A stretch of DNA of 16,016 nt from Bacilli bacterium (GCA_016296185.1 JAEDJT010000034.1:1-16016), one strand, 5' to 3'. Shown: positions 8,217 through 15,662, counted from the stretch's first letter. Notes: generated from the letters alone by a model not told the origin. Program-made: numbers and translations.

Positions 8217-11135
8217 TTATTTTTTACTTTCTTGTTCACGTTTCTTAATAACTTTTTCGTTGTATTTTCTATTAATAACTTTATATGTATCACCAGATCT
8301 ACCAGTACCTTGTGAAGTATTAGTACGAGATTTAACTTCTTGACCTTTCTTAGCAGCTTCAATTGCAACAATGTTGTAGAATTCTTCATCAGTGTAAGAA
8401 ACACCTTGACCATTCTTCTTAGCAGCTTTTTCAGATGCAACCATTTTACCACTAGAATCAGGTGTAACAGTTACGTCATATTCTACATAACGACCATTTT
8501 CAAGTTTGTAACGTTTAAATTTAATTGGTTTACCATCTTTAGGTTTATCAAATGTACCATCATTTTTCATTCCTCCACCTAAATCAATAATATCAGGTTG
8601 ATCAACTTCTAAAGTATTTAAAGTTGCTTTAGATGCAGCAGTAGCACCAAATGTACTAGCAATTAATTGACTAACAGTTAAACCTGATTCGCTATCTAAA
8701 ACAGATGAACCATAATTTGAAATGTATGAAGCATTATCTTGTAAGAATGCTTGAACATCTTTAAATGTATTTGAACTTGAATCTTTAATTTTCTTTTGAA
8801 TAAATGAATCAGCTGAAGCTTCCATTGCTTGTCTATAAGCATCAACTTCTGCTTGATGTGCACTTAATGCCATACTCATTTCTGCTTGAGAACGTTTAGC
8901 AATAGATGCAACATCTTGAGTAATAGCATCACGTCTTGAACCTAAAGCTTTATCTGAAGCTAAAACATCTTTTTGAGCTTTATCGAAATCTTGTTGAGCT
9001 TTCTTTTTAGCATTATCTAATGCAGTTAATTGAGCACCAGTAACACCATTAGCTCTAGCTTGTTCATAAGCAGTATTAGCTTGAGTTAATGTATCTTGAG
9101 CTAAGTCTAACTTAGTTCTATTAGCTTGTTGTTGTTGTTGTAAATTACTATATCTAGCATCAGCAGTTAAACGTCTACTAATTTCATCAGACATAGCTTG
9201 TTGACTCCAACCATCTTTATATTCACTAACTTCTTGACCTCTTAAAGCTTCATATTGTTGTTTTAAAGCTTTAGTACGATTATCTTTCTTGTATGCTTCT
9301 TCTCTTAAAGTACCTTTTAATGAATCAAGAGATTTAGTAAATTTCATATCTCTATCTTCTTTATCAGTTTTTATAGTACCAATTGACCATGCAGAAACTG
9401 TCTTACCAATATCTTCTGCATGACCTTTAACAAATGTACCAATACCACTTCTCTTAGATCCATCAGAATTAGTACTATGAGTTTGATACCATTCTTCTCT
9501 TTTATCTCTAGCATCTGTAGTATCATTTGTCGTTTTTCTATAAGCATCTTGAGCAGCTTTCATATTTGGAAGTGGTTTACCAGTTCTATAACGATCCATA
9601 ACACTTCTTCTAGCAGCTCCAGCAGCACCACCAGCAAAACTTAATGATGCTCTAGTAGCTTTTTTCATGAATCTACCTTCAGTGCTATCGAATTTATTTC
9701 TAAAGTTACGAACACCTGAAGTAAACATACTTGCAGCAGCAGCTCCAGCTGTAAATACTTCACCATCAGCAAGTTTCTTACCGATACCAAATTGAAGATC
9801 ACCAGTTTTAACTCCTAATGATTCACCAATAATTTTTGGAGCTTGTTTAGCAAATAATATTAAACCAATAATTAAGAATGCAGTAGCAATAGCATTTTCA
9901 ACACCAGATAAACCTTTTGATTTAAAATCAACACTACCAAATAAATCAGTAATATGCATTATTAAATAAACAACTACATATATAACAAAAATTCTAATAA
10001 TAACTTCCATAAATGTATGAATAACAGATTCTATATATTTTTGGAAATTAGATTTATATTTTGGAATAATTTGCATTACCAAAGGAACAGGAGCAATTAT
10101 TTGATAATATGCTAACTTAGCAGCTCTTACACCCATATCAATACTAAATGAAATAAATGAATATAATACGAATACACCACATATAGCCATAATAGGAATA
10201 CTATATTTAATTTGACCTTCTTCAACTATATTTGGAACGAATATTTCGAAACAAGCAAAGTCTCCAGTAGCACCAGCCCAAGCATAAGCTTCAGCTAAAT
10301 TCATTCTTTCTCCAATCTTAGACATACCTTCAGCAGTATCGTAAACTGCCATACCACCAGCAACTAATGCAGTAGCACCACCAATAACAACAGGAGTTAA
10401 TGTCCCCATTGAGAATACTTCTACACAAACTAAACCGATAGCAGCAATACCTAAACCTATACCAGCAATAATACCTTCTGTTTTAGCTTTAGCAAAGAAA
10501 TAACGAGATGTTTCACCCTCTATTCCTTTAGCAGCATCAAATAAACCTTCATCTGTGTTATTTTGAATTAAATCATCTGCAGGTCTAAAGAATGATTGCC
10601 ATAATACTACAGCAGTATAATTACCTCCAATTTGAGAAATATATTCATCAGTAACAACATCAACACTTGTAGTTTCACTACCATCTTTAGCTTTATACGT
10701 TAAAGTCTTCTGATCAAAAGCAGTAGACCTAAAAATTATCTTACTAATTAATTCATTATCAATAATAATACCTTGAGCTTGATATAGAATATTAAATATT
10801 ACAGGAACTAACGCTAAACCTAATACTGCAATTAAAACAGTTTTAGCTGTTTTAGGTCCAGCAACCTCACCTTTAGTAACTTTATCAGGATCAATTACAC
10901 CTTTTAAAATTGCATATGATAAAACAAATAACATTGCAACTCCCATAAAGAAGTAAATTGAATTTGATATTGTTTTATACATATCATTAGTAAATAATCT
11001 ACAAGAAGCAAGTGCCATAAAAATTTTAAAAGCACTACTTATTAAAGAATAAATCATACCATCAATATATAAAAATATACCAAAGAAACCTTCAGTTATG
11101 GATTCACCAAAATCGAAGAAAAATAATGTATTCAT
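8217..11135 (-). CDS. VirB6/TrbL-like T4SS channel protein with long C-terminal tail
   Basis: This polytopic membrane protein forms part of the inner-membrane channel. I start it at the ATG at 11135 (protein MNTLFFFDFGES), because GGATAGGAGC lies five bases upstream; the earlier ATG at 11171 has no such site and overlaps the upstream gene. The protein is then 972 residues. Residues 1-430 carry about seven to eight membrane helices, with a central pair at about 220-265 rich in Gly/Ala and IIAPVPLVMQIIPKYK near 346-361, the region typical of TrbL/VirB6. Residues 431-972 are hydrophilic: a Gly/Ala/Arg segment, a long Gln/Ala/Lys/Glu helical stretch (about 600-790, likely coiled coil, containing QQQQQ) and a basic end, VIKKREQESKK. 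Gram-positive VirB6 homologues often carry extra C-terminal domains; this one shows no enzyme motif I recognise. Confidence 0.87.
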   Translation of the reverse strand: MNTLFFFDFGESITEGFFGIFLYIDGMIYSLISSAFKIFMALASCRLFTNDMYKTISNSIYFFMGVAMLFVLSYAILKGVIDPDKVTKGEVAGPKTAKTVLIAVLGLALVPVIFNILYQAQGIIIDNELISKIIFRSTAFDQKTLTYKAKDGSETTSVDVVTDEYISQIGGNYTAVVLWQSFFRPADDLIQNNTDEGLFDAAKGIEGETSRYFFAKAKTEGIIAGIGLGIAAIGLVCVEVFSMGTLTPVVIGGATALVAGGMAVYDTAEGMSKIGERMNLAEAYAWAGATGDFACFEIFVPNIVEEGQIKYSIPIMAICGVFVLYSFISFSIDMGVRAAKLAYYQIIAPVPLVMQIIPKYKSNFQKYIESVIHTFMEVIIRIFVIYVVVYLIMHITDLFGSVDFKSKGLSGVENAIATAFLIIGLILFAKQAPKIIGESLGVKTGDLQFGIGKKLADGEVFTAGAAAASMFTSGVRNFRNKFDSTEGRFMKKATRASLSFAGGAAGAARRSVMDRYRTGKPLPNMKAAQDAYRKTTNDTTDARDKREEWYQTHSTNSDGSKRSGIGTFVKGHAEDIGKTVSAWSIGTIKTDKEDRDMKFTKSLDSLKGTLREEAYKKDNRTKALKQQYEALRGQEVSEYKDGWSQQAMSDEISRRLTADARYSNLQQQQQANRTKLDLAQDTLTQANTAYEQARANGVTGAQLTALDNAKKKAQQDFDKAQKDVLASDKALGSRRDAITQDVASIAKRSQAEMSMALSAHQAEVDAYRQAMEASADSFIQKKIKDSSSNTFKDVQAFLQDNASYISNYGSSVLDSESGLTVSQLIASTFGATAASKATLNTLEVDQPDIIDLGGGMKNDGTFDKPKDGKPIKFKRYKLENGRYVEYDVTVTPDSSGKMVASEKAAKKNGQGVSYTDEEFYNIVAIEAAKKGQEVKSRTNTSQGTGRSGDTYKVINRKYNEKVIKKREQESKK

Positions 11136-11145
11136 ATAAACGCTC

Positions 11146-11529
11146 CTATCCAATTCCGCAAGTATCTGCAAATCCTAATAACGGAAGAATAAATCCAATT
11201 AAAGTAGGAATAACAAATAATACTAATGTTAAAACAATTCTAATTAATGTTCTTTTTGAAGCTTTCATTAAAGCGTCTTTATCTTGACTAGCAACTGCTT
11301 TAATGAATTCCATTATAGATAAGACAATACATAATAATGGAACACCATATTTAAATACATTATATATTTGTTGTAAGAAATAAATAGTTGAAGTTTTATC
11401 AGTTATTTTACCAAATATATCTTCACAACTCTTATATGCACTACTCTTTTTAGCATAAACTGTCATATCAAACATAAAAGTACACAATGCAATATATATC
11501 ATATAAAAATTTCTTTTAAATTTACGCAT
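11146..11529 (-). CDS. VirB2/TrbC-like T4SS pilin-type protein (copy 2)
   Basis: This is a 127-residue two-helix membrane protein. The ATG at 11529 is chosen over the in-frame GTG at 11538 because GAGGTG lies seven bases upstream. It has a signal peptide (about 1-26, TVYA then KKSS), a short loop with Cys35, helix one (about 58-80), a charged turn ASQDKDALMKASKRT and helix two (about 95-118) ending DTCGIG with Cys124. It is clearly paralogous to the next gene upstream: both carry [Y/L]N[V/I]FK...PL, a KAV turn and RI...FFIPTL[I/V]GF or its equivalent. The family resembles T4SS pilin/VirB2-like proteins of Gram-positive and candidate-phylum systems. It heads the virB6-virB4 operon with a ten-base gap to virB6. 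A pilin or channel-lining role is inferred. Confidence 0.78.
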   Translation of the reverse strand: MRKFKRNFYMIYIALCTFMFDMTVYAKKSSAYKSCEDIFGKITDKTSTIYFLQQIYNVFKYGVPLLCIVLSIMEFIKAVASQDKDALMKASKRTLIRIVLTLVLFVIPTLIGFILPLLGFADTCGIG

Positions 11530-11552
11530 ATAAAACACCTCATATCATAAAA

Positions 11553-11580
11553 ATTATAACACAAAAAAAGCAATATTCAA
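11553..11580 (-). promoter_or_regulatory. Promoter of the virB6-virB4 operon
   Basis: The minus strand reads TGTTATAAT, an extended -10 with a perfect TATAAT at 11553-11558. A fair -35, TTGAAT (11575-11580), lies 16 bases upstream, inside the hairpin of the preceding terminator. It is 24 bases from the start codon of the second VirB2-like gene. Confidence 0.72.
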
Positions 11581-11592
11581 ATAGATATTGCT
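11563..11592 (-). terminator. Terminator after the first VirB2-like gene
   Basis: AGCAATAT (11569-11576) pairs with ATATTGCT (11585-11592) around an eight-base loop; on the minus strand it is followed by seven T. It isolates the single-gene VirB2-like unit from the virB6 operon, and its hairpin shares bases with the next promoter. Confidence 0.82.
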
Positions 11593-11624
11593 CTTTTAAA
11601 TTACTTGTTATTATAGTAAATAAA

Positions 11625-11984
11625 TTATTTACATTCTGCACTACCTGGATTAGTAATACAAGCAGCACAAACGTTGTAGTCATCATCGATATCGCCAAAA
11701 TTATCAACAATAGTGAACATAAATCCAACTAATGTAGGAATAAAGAATATTATGATACCAGCGATAATTCTGAATAATAAACTCTTAGCATTTTTACTAA
11801 TTTCTTCTGGTTTACTAGACATAACAGCTTTTCCTAAATCGATCATACCCATAATAATGATAATTAGAGGAATAACGATTTTAAAGATGTTTAAAATTCT
11901 ACCAACTAATCTCCAAATTGATACAGTTCCATGACAGAAACCATTAGTAGCAGATGCTCCGATTGTTTCAGCTAAAAATTCCAT
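11625..11984 (-). CDS. VirB2/TrbC-like T4SS pilin-type protein (copy 1), own transcript
   Basis: This 119-residue two-helix membrane protein is paralogous to the following gene. It has no classical signal peptide. Cys17 precedes helix one (about 33-53), the turn GKAVMSSKPEEISKNAKS carries mixed charge, helix two (about 70-93) contains FFIPTLVGF, and an acidic outer end has Cys106, Cys109 and Cys118. With the turn in the cytoplasm, all four cysteines would face outside and could form disulfides. The ATG follows GAGGGAGAAAT, a strong ribosome site. The gene stands alone between a consensus promoter (TTGACA, 17 bases, TACAAT) and a terminator, which suggests high expression, as expected for a major pilus or channel subunit. 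The VirB2-like call rests on topology, context and the paralogue, not on a diagnostic motif. Confidence 0.78.
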   Translation of the reverse strand: MEFLAETIGASATNGFCHGTVSIWRLVGRILNIFKIVIPLIIIIMGMIDLGKAVMSSKPEEISKNAKSLLFRIIAGIIIFFIPTLVGFMFTIVDNFGDIDDDYNVCAACITNPGSAECK

Positions 11985-12008
11985 ATTTCTCCCTCATTTC
12001 ATAATATA

Positions 12009-12037
12009 ATTGTATTTTATTATTAAATCATTGTCAA
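12009..12037 (-). promoter_or_regulatory. Consensus sigma-A promoter for the first VirB2-like gene
   Basis: The minus strand shows TTGACA (12032-12037), a 17-base spacer and TACAAT (12009-12014), five of six at -10 and a perfect -35. It lies within the 62-base gap after the TadZ-like gene, with the start codon 25 bases downstream of the -10. It is the best promoter in the window. Confidence 0.88.
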
Positions 12038-12046
12038 GTTTATTTG

Positions 12047-13111
12047 TCATTCCTTTACAATGCCAAATAATCTTGCACTTCTATTATCAGCAGCAGGTCT
12101 ATTTTTATCAAAACCAAGCTTATTTAATAATTCATCTAACACTCTATGTCTATCTTTTTTATCATCCAACGGAGGAATATTTTGAAAGATAGTACATCTA
12201 GCTTCGTTTTCAAATTCTTTAATATCATTAGAATCTAATAAACTCTTATTTAAAACAACTTTTTTACCTTTTATTTTATCTAAGATATTACGATCTCTTC
12301 TAATCATTTTATTTAATTTAATAGTACTTGGTTCAATTAAAAATAATACTTCACTACATTTTTCAATTTCTTCACTATTATTAACATCAACAAGAATTAC
12401 ATTATAAGAATTAATAGGATTCTTAACAACACTTTCTAATTCCTTACCACTAATACTTTTTAAATCAGGATCATTAAAGAATAAGAAATCATTTTTATCT
12501 AATTCTACTCCTAATACAGAATAGTTATCTTCTAATTGTTTCTTTAACATATAAATTAATGAAGTAGCTCCTGCATTATCAGTTAAATTTTTAATACCAA
12601 TAACACGAGTTCCACCTAAACTAGGCATTGCAATACTTTGATTAATAAAACTAGATTCAGAAGGATGATTCTTTCCTCCACCATTATTAAATCCAGTATC
12701 TGGTGCAACACCACCAGCATTATTACCTAATAAATGAAATTGAGCAACATCTTTATATGTATTAGGATTATCAACTAAATATGCAATAGCATCAATATTA
12801 CGAGTAAAATTATAAATACCCATTGAAACTAATTCAGATAAATATTGAGGACTATTAACAACTGGTGAATCATCTAATAATAAAATTATTTTAGACATAT
12901 CCATACCAAATGATAATCTTTGAATTTGAGTAATATCTTGATAATCTTTAACTGCAGTTATATCTAATACCATTTTATTAAAGAAAAAATTACTAAATTG
13001 CGCAATTAAACTATCTACTTCAAATTCTCCATTAATTGTTTTAATCAAATCTATTTTATTTTGTAGATTAGATAACATAGCAGAATATTTATTCGATACA
13101 ATAACATTCAT
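12047..13111 (-). CDS. CpaE/TadZ-like P-loop protein with degenerate Walker A
   Basis: This is a probable assembly or localisation factor of the Tad-like pilus, 354 residues, cytoplasmic. Residues 1-125 look like the atypical receiver domain of TadZ/CpaE (alternating strands and helices, IILLLDDSP at 75-83). A Gly/Asn-rich linker (about 128-155) follows, then a ParA/MinD-type fold: GTRVIGIKNLTDNAGATSLI (167-186) where the Walker A belongs, VLGVELD (199-205), and NVILVDVNN (237-245) as Walker B. The P-loop is abnormal: the catalytic Lys position is Ala (GATS), as in some CpaE/TadZ proteins, and extra residues separate the first Lys from the Gly. ATP hydrolysis is therefore doubtful. AGGAGG lies nine bases before the ATG. 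It closes the pilin cluster; TGA is its stop. Confidence 0.75.
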   Translation of the reverse strand: MNVIVSNKYSAMLSNLQNKIDLIKTINGEFEVDSLIAQFSNFFFNKMVLDITAVKDYQDITQIQRLSFGMDMSKIILLLDDSPVVNSPQYLSELVSMGIYNFTRNIDAIAYLVDNPNTYKDVAQFHLLGNNAGGVAPDTGFNNGGGKNHPSESSFINQSIAMPSLGGTRVIGIKNLTDNAGATSLIYMLKKQLEDNYSVLGVELDKNDFLFFNDPDLKSISGKELESVVKNPINSYNVILVDVNNSEEIEKCSEVLFLIEPSTIKLNKMIRRDRNILDKIKGKKVVLNKSLLDSNDIKEFENEARCTIFQNIPPLDDKKDRHRVLDELLNKLGFDKNRPAADNRSARLFGIVKE

Positions 13112-13127
13112 TTAAATAAACCTCCTA

Positions 13128-13724
13128 TTAAATTTTTGATACTTCAGTAATGACATCATCAGCAACTGGAACACCATTAACAATATCATTAGTTTGACCA
13201 TCTATTTCAAAAGTAAATATATCACCTAATACAGGTAATTCTAATTGAAAAAAGAATTTAACATTATAATAATAAGCTTTTACATTACTTCCAGTACTAA
13301 CTAAATTAGATGGATATTTACTTATACAATAATAATTCTTTTTATCAGTTGGTCTATGTACAATATTACTACTACCAACAGCAGTACCAAAAGCTAAAGA
13401 CCTAATACCATACCAATGAACTTTAGAATCTGAACTAGCACATTTACCAACAACTTTATATCCACTTCCAACTAAGAAAGCATTAATAGATTGTAATGTA
13501 CCAGGTCCTTTAGTATTATCACTAGTTGGTCCACTACAAGTAGATCCACTACAAGCAGGAGCCTTATCAGTTACACCACCATAATTTTCAATCTTAGTTA
13601 AAGCCATATCTTTAATTTTAAATGCTCTTGAATAACTAACTGTAACAGCTAAAAATCCAGTAAAAGACATTATAAATAATATAACTAAACCTAATAGCCA
13701 TACATTTGAAACAGCATTTTTCAC
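13128..13724 (-). CDS. TadE/F-like pseudopilin (198 aa, GTG start)
   Basis: This is a minor pilin-like protein with one N-terminal membrane helix (about 7-30) after a four-residue basic start, MKNA, and an extracellular C-terminal domain. The start is GTG at 13724, supported by AGAGGTGAGA upstream and by the match to the MKEA start of its neighbours. It is paralogous to the next gene upstream; shared positions are VNYSR or its equivalent VSYSR, K.KD, NYGGV/NYRGV, IN..L...GY...GKC, WY, YCI.K and YY.V..FF.L.LPVL...F...I.G.T. Compared with that paralogue it has an insert at about residues 55-75 with two Cys (ACSGSTCSG). TadE/F-type pseudopilins prime or cap Tad pili. The architecture fits, but sequence similarity to named TadE proteins cannot be tested here. 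Confidence 0.68.
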   Translation of the reverse strand: MKNAVSNVWLLGLVILFIMSFTGFLAVTVSYSRAFKIKDMALTKIENYGGVTDKAPACSGSTCSGPTSDNTKGPGTLQSINAFLVGSGYKVVGKCASSDSKVHWYGIRSLAFGTAVGSSNIVHRPTDKKNYYCISKYPSNLVSTGSNVKAYYYNVKFFFQLELPVLGDIFTFEIDGQTNDIVNGVPVADDVITEVSKI

Positions 13725-13737
13725 TAGCTCTCACCTC

Positions 13738-14289
13738 TTACGCACAATGTCCTGATTCTTTATCCTTTATAAAACTAAAATCATTAGTTGTATAAATAGG
13801 TTGTGTTTCACCTACTATATTTAATTGAAAATTAGATCTTAAAACAGGTAAATCTAATCCAAAAAATACCATTACTGTATAATAACTAGAACTCATGTGA
13901 CCTAATGTACCTGTAGTATTAACATATCTACTACCAGATCCATCATTAGCAATTTCATTAATGTCAAGCTCAGTCTTAGCTATACAATAATTAGTTCCTT
14001 GCGAATAAGAAACAGTATTATTGTTATTCTTTATACTAAAAGCATACCAACATTTAGTATCTTTAAAACATTTTCCAGTATTTCTATATCCAGTATTAAT
14101 TAAAGTTTCATTAATTTTTTTTATAGAGTCTTTGTTTACGCCTCGATAATTTGAAATAATTTTAACTATTTCATCTTTAGTTTTATAACATCTAGAATAA
14201 TTAACAGCTAAACTTATAAAAGCAGCAAAAATAGAAATAAAAATTATTACAAATACAAATAGCCAACTACCACCTATTGCTTCTTTCAT
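13738..14289 (-). CDS. TadE/F-like pseudopilin (183 aa)
   Basis: This protein begins MKEAIGGSWLF, has one membrane helix (about 9-30) and an extracellular domain of about 150 residues. It is the clear paralogue of the following gene (see the shared GKC, YCI.K, FF.LDLPVLR and IVGETQ landmarks). It has Cys in GKCFKDTKCWY, NYCIAK and GHCA at the very end, plus one in the 'SRCYK' just after the helix, so several outer disulfides are possible. AGGTGA precedes the ATG. It lies 11 bases after the small pilin paralogue and 13 bases before its own paralogue, within one operon. It is probably a minor or tip subunit of the Tad-like pilus; adhesion is a guess. Confidence 0.68.
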   Translation of the reverse strand: MKEAIGGSWLFVFVIIFISIFAAFISLAVNYSRCYKTKDEIVKIISNYRGVNKDSIKKINETLINTGYRNTGKCFKDTKCWYAFSIKNNNNTVSYSQGTNYCIAKTELDINEIANDGSGSRYVNTTGTLGHMSSSYYTVMVFFGLDLPVLRSNFQLNIVGETQPIYTTNDFSFIKDKESGHCA

Positions 14290-14300
14290 CAGTAAATCAC

Positions 14301-14531
14301 CTAACCTCTAAAAGGACACAAGAAAGTCTCAGAGCTACCTCTCGCATGACATTCACTTCGTCCTGTCTTATTATCAAAAGAGTTTTTACAAATAGCTGTT
14401 GAACACTTAGATGTTGTCTTTAAATCCCCTTTTATCTTAGGCCATAAAATACTAAAGAAAAAAGCCGCTAGTAAACTGACGGCAATAAAAACAATTATAG
14501 ACGCATTTAATTCACCTGTAGCTTCTTTCAT
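14301..14531 (-). CDS. Small Tad/type IV-like pilin (76 aa, copy 2)
   Basis: This short pilin-like protein starts MKEATGELN, followed by a membrane helix (about 10-29) ending in Trp30-Pro31 and a small outer domain with Cys43, Cys48, Cys61 and Cys72. It aligns without gaps to the preceding 79-residue pilin through residue 48 (MKEA.GELN, AAFF, WP, KCS.AIC) and then diverges. Its ribosome site (GGAAAGTGA) is weaker than that of the first pilin, and it follows a stem-loop, so it may be made in smaller amounts as a minor subunit. Processing by a prepilin peptidase at Gly6-Glu7 is possible, but no peptidase gene is in view. Confidence 0.75.
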   Translation of the reverse strand: MKEATGELNASIIVFIAVSLLAAFFFSILWPKIKGDLKTTSKCSTAICKNSFDNKTGRSECHARGSSETFLCPFRG

Positions 14532-14555
14532 TTAAATCACTTTCCATTCATTAAT

Positions 14556-14577
14556 CAAAATATTAAGCAGTATTTTG
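14556..14577 (-). other. Stem-loop at the end of the major pilin gene
   Basis: CAAAATA (14556-14562) and TATTTTG (14571-14577) form seven pairs around an eight-base loop that includes the pilin stop codon. There is no T run after it, so it is not a standard terminator. It could stabilise the upstream pilin mRNA or lower expression of the next gene. Confidence 0.45.
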
Positions 14578-14802
14578 AGTTTTACAATAAACTTCAGTAC
14601 CAACTGATCCTTCATAGTAAGTACATTTACAAGCTTGACCAGCTTGACAGTTACTTGGACAAATGGCACTAGAACATTTAGTTGCACTTTGAATACTTGT
14701 TTTAACACTTGGCCAAACAAATGCATAGAAGAATGCAGCAACTGCAGCTATAGCAACTACAGTAACAACTGTCATATTTAATTCACCACTCGCTTCTTTC
14801 AT
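14563..14802 (-). CDS. Major Tad/type IV-like pilin candidate (79 aa, Cys-rich)
   Basis: This is probably the main fibre subunit of the Tad-like pilus. It starts MKEASGELN, then has a membrane/assembly helix (about 10-29) ending Trp30-Pro31, then a 49-residue outer part with six Cys (43, 48, 52, 58, 60, 73), enough for three disulfides. The size fits Flp-type pilins, but the usual Flp leader (Gly, then Glu-Tyr five residues later) is absent. The shared MKEA-G start across this and neighbouring genes suggests a variant leader with a cut near Gly6. It has the best translation signal of the cluster (AGGAGG, nine bases from ATG) and its own promoter, consistent with high expression. It is first of five genes: pilin, pilin, pseudopilin, pseudopilin, TadZ-like. 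Confidence 0.78.
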   Translation of the reverse strand: MKEASGELNMTVVTVVAIAAVAAFFYAFVWPSVKTSIQSATKCSSAICPSNCQAGQACKCTYYEGSVGTEVYCKTQNTA

Positions 14803-14834
14803 ATATAAATTCCTCCTATCTTATTTACAATATA

Positions 14835-14863
14835 ATTATACAATAATATTTTTATATTTACAA
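14835..14863 (-). promoter_or_regulatory. Promoter of the pilin cluster
   Basis: The minus strand shows TTGTAA (14858-14863), a 17-base spacer and a perfect TATAAT (14835-14840). It lies in the 69-base gap after the TadC-like gene, 32 bases before the major pilin start codon. Confidence 0.75.
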
Positions 14864-14871
14864 TAAAAAAT

Positions 14872-15660
14872 CTATGAACCCATCATTTGTAAAATCGCTA
14901 TTACAAGTAAAATCATAACGCATAACCCTGTAGAAACAAGCATACTCATTGTTTTACTTTCCATTTTTTCTAGACGATTTTTATATCTAGTTTCTCTAGC
15001 TTTTTGTTGTAAACTTGAAATTGTTTTTGAAAACGTAATCAATTGTTCTTGTTTTCTTTCTTGACGACCTAAACTTAAACGATATAACAAACGCATCATA
15101 CGCATACTATCACGAACTGGATAAGTTTGAGCAAATTCCATGTAAGGTCTAACAGTAGAATCACCGGCATTGATTTTATTAATCATGTCAACTAATCCAT
15201 CTCTAAATATTTCTGGAGCATCAGGAATTGATTTACCCATTGCTACCGGAACAGTGTAGTGTTGTATTAAGATTTCCAAACCTTTTAAATAATAAGGTAA
15301 TAAAGAATCAATCTTTTGTAAGTGAGCTTTATAATGCTTTTTAAGACTACTATAATCCATTTTAAACATTATATAACCACCAACAACAGCTACTACAACT
15401 TTAACTGCATTTAATCCATTTAACATAATAAATATAAGAACTACTATAACTAATAATCCATTTTTAATACGTTTTTGGAATAAAACATCTGGATCAACAC
15501 CATCACCATATTTAGCTCTAACTAAAAATTCATAATCATCTTCTTTTAATTTATAGAAGATGTCTTGATTATCTTGAATAAATTTATTAGGTTTAATATA
15601 ACCATTAATAGTAAGTACTAAGAATAAAATAGCACCTAAAGCAAATATCTCTATATACAC
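14872..15660 (-). CDS. TadC-like T2SF-domain pilus assembly protein
   Basis: This inner-membrane platform protein of the Tad/type II family has 262 residues. The start is GTG at 15660, with GGGGGTTGAG about a dozen bases upstream; the first helix (about 3-20) begins at once, which supports it. Further helices lie at about 67-98, and one is at the C terminus (about 238-258). Between them is the cytoplasmic T2SF domain (about 115-235): LLPYYLKGLEILIQHYTVPVAM, APEIFRDGLVDMINKINAGDS, and RLLYRLSLGRQERKQEQLITFSK. In Tad systems TadB and TadC form the platform turned by the TadA ATPase. It lies two bases after the TadB-like stop, so the pair is one operon whose upstream part, probably with tadA, is outside the window. 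Confidence 0.83.
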   Translation of the reverse strand: MYIEIFALGAILFLVLTINGYIKPNKFIQDNQDIFYKLKEDDYEFLVRAKYGDGVDPDVLFQKRIKNGLLVIVVLIFIMLNGLNAVKVVVAVVGGYIMFKMDYSSLKKHYKAHLQKIDSLLPYYLKGLEILIQHYTVPVAMGKSIPDAPEIFRDGLVDMINKINAGDSTVRPYMEFAQTYPVRDSMRMMRLLYRLSLGRQERKQEQLITFSKTISSLQQKARETRYKNRLEKMESKTMSMLVSTGLCVMILLVIAILQMMGS

Positions 15661-15662
15661 GA

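Noticed and set aside
8183..8582. Short frames on both strands near the virB6 3' end
   Set aside because: They overlap virB6 in other frames and have Lys/Leu- or Phe-biased shadow composition.
9126..9140. TTG microsatellite as a phase-variation switch
   Set aside because: It is a triplet repeat of five units coding Gln in frame, so length changes would not turn the gene on or off.
14532..14741. Leu/Val-rich minus-strand frame inside the major pilin
   Set aside because: It is a shifted frame of the pilin gene, which has the AGGAGG site, the promoter and a paralogue in the correct frame.
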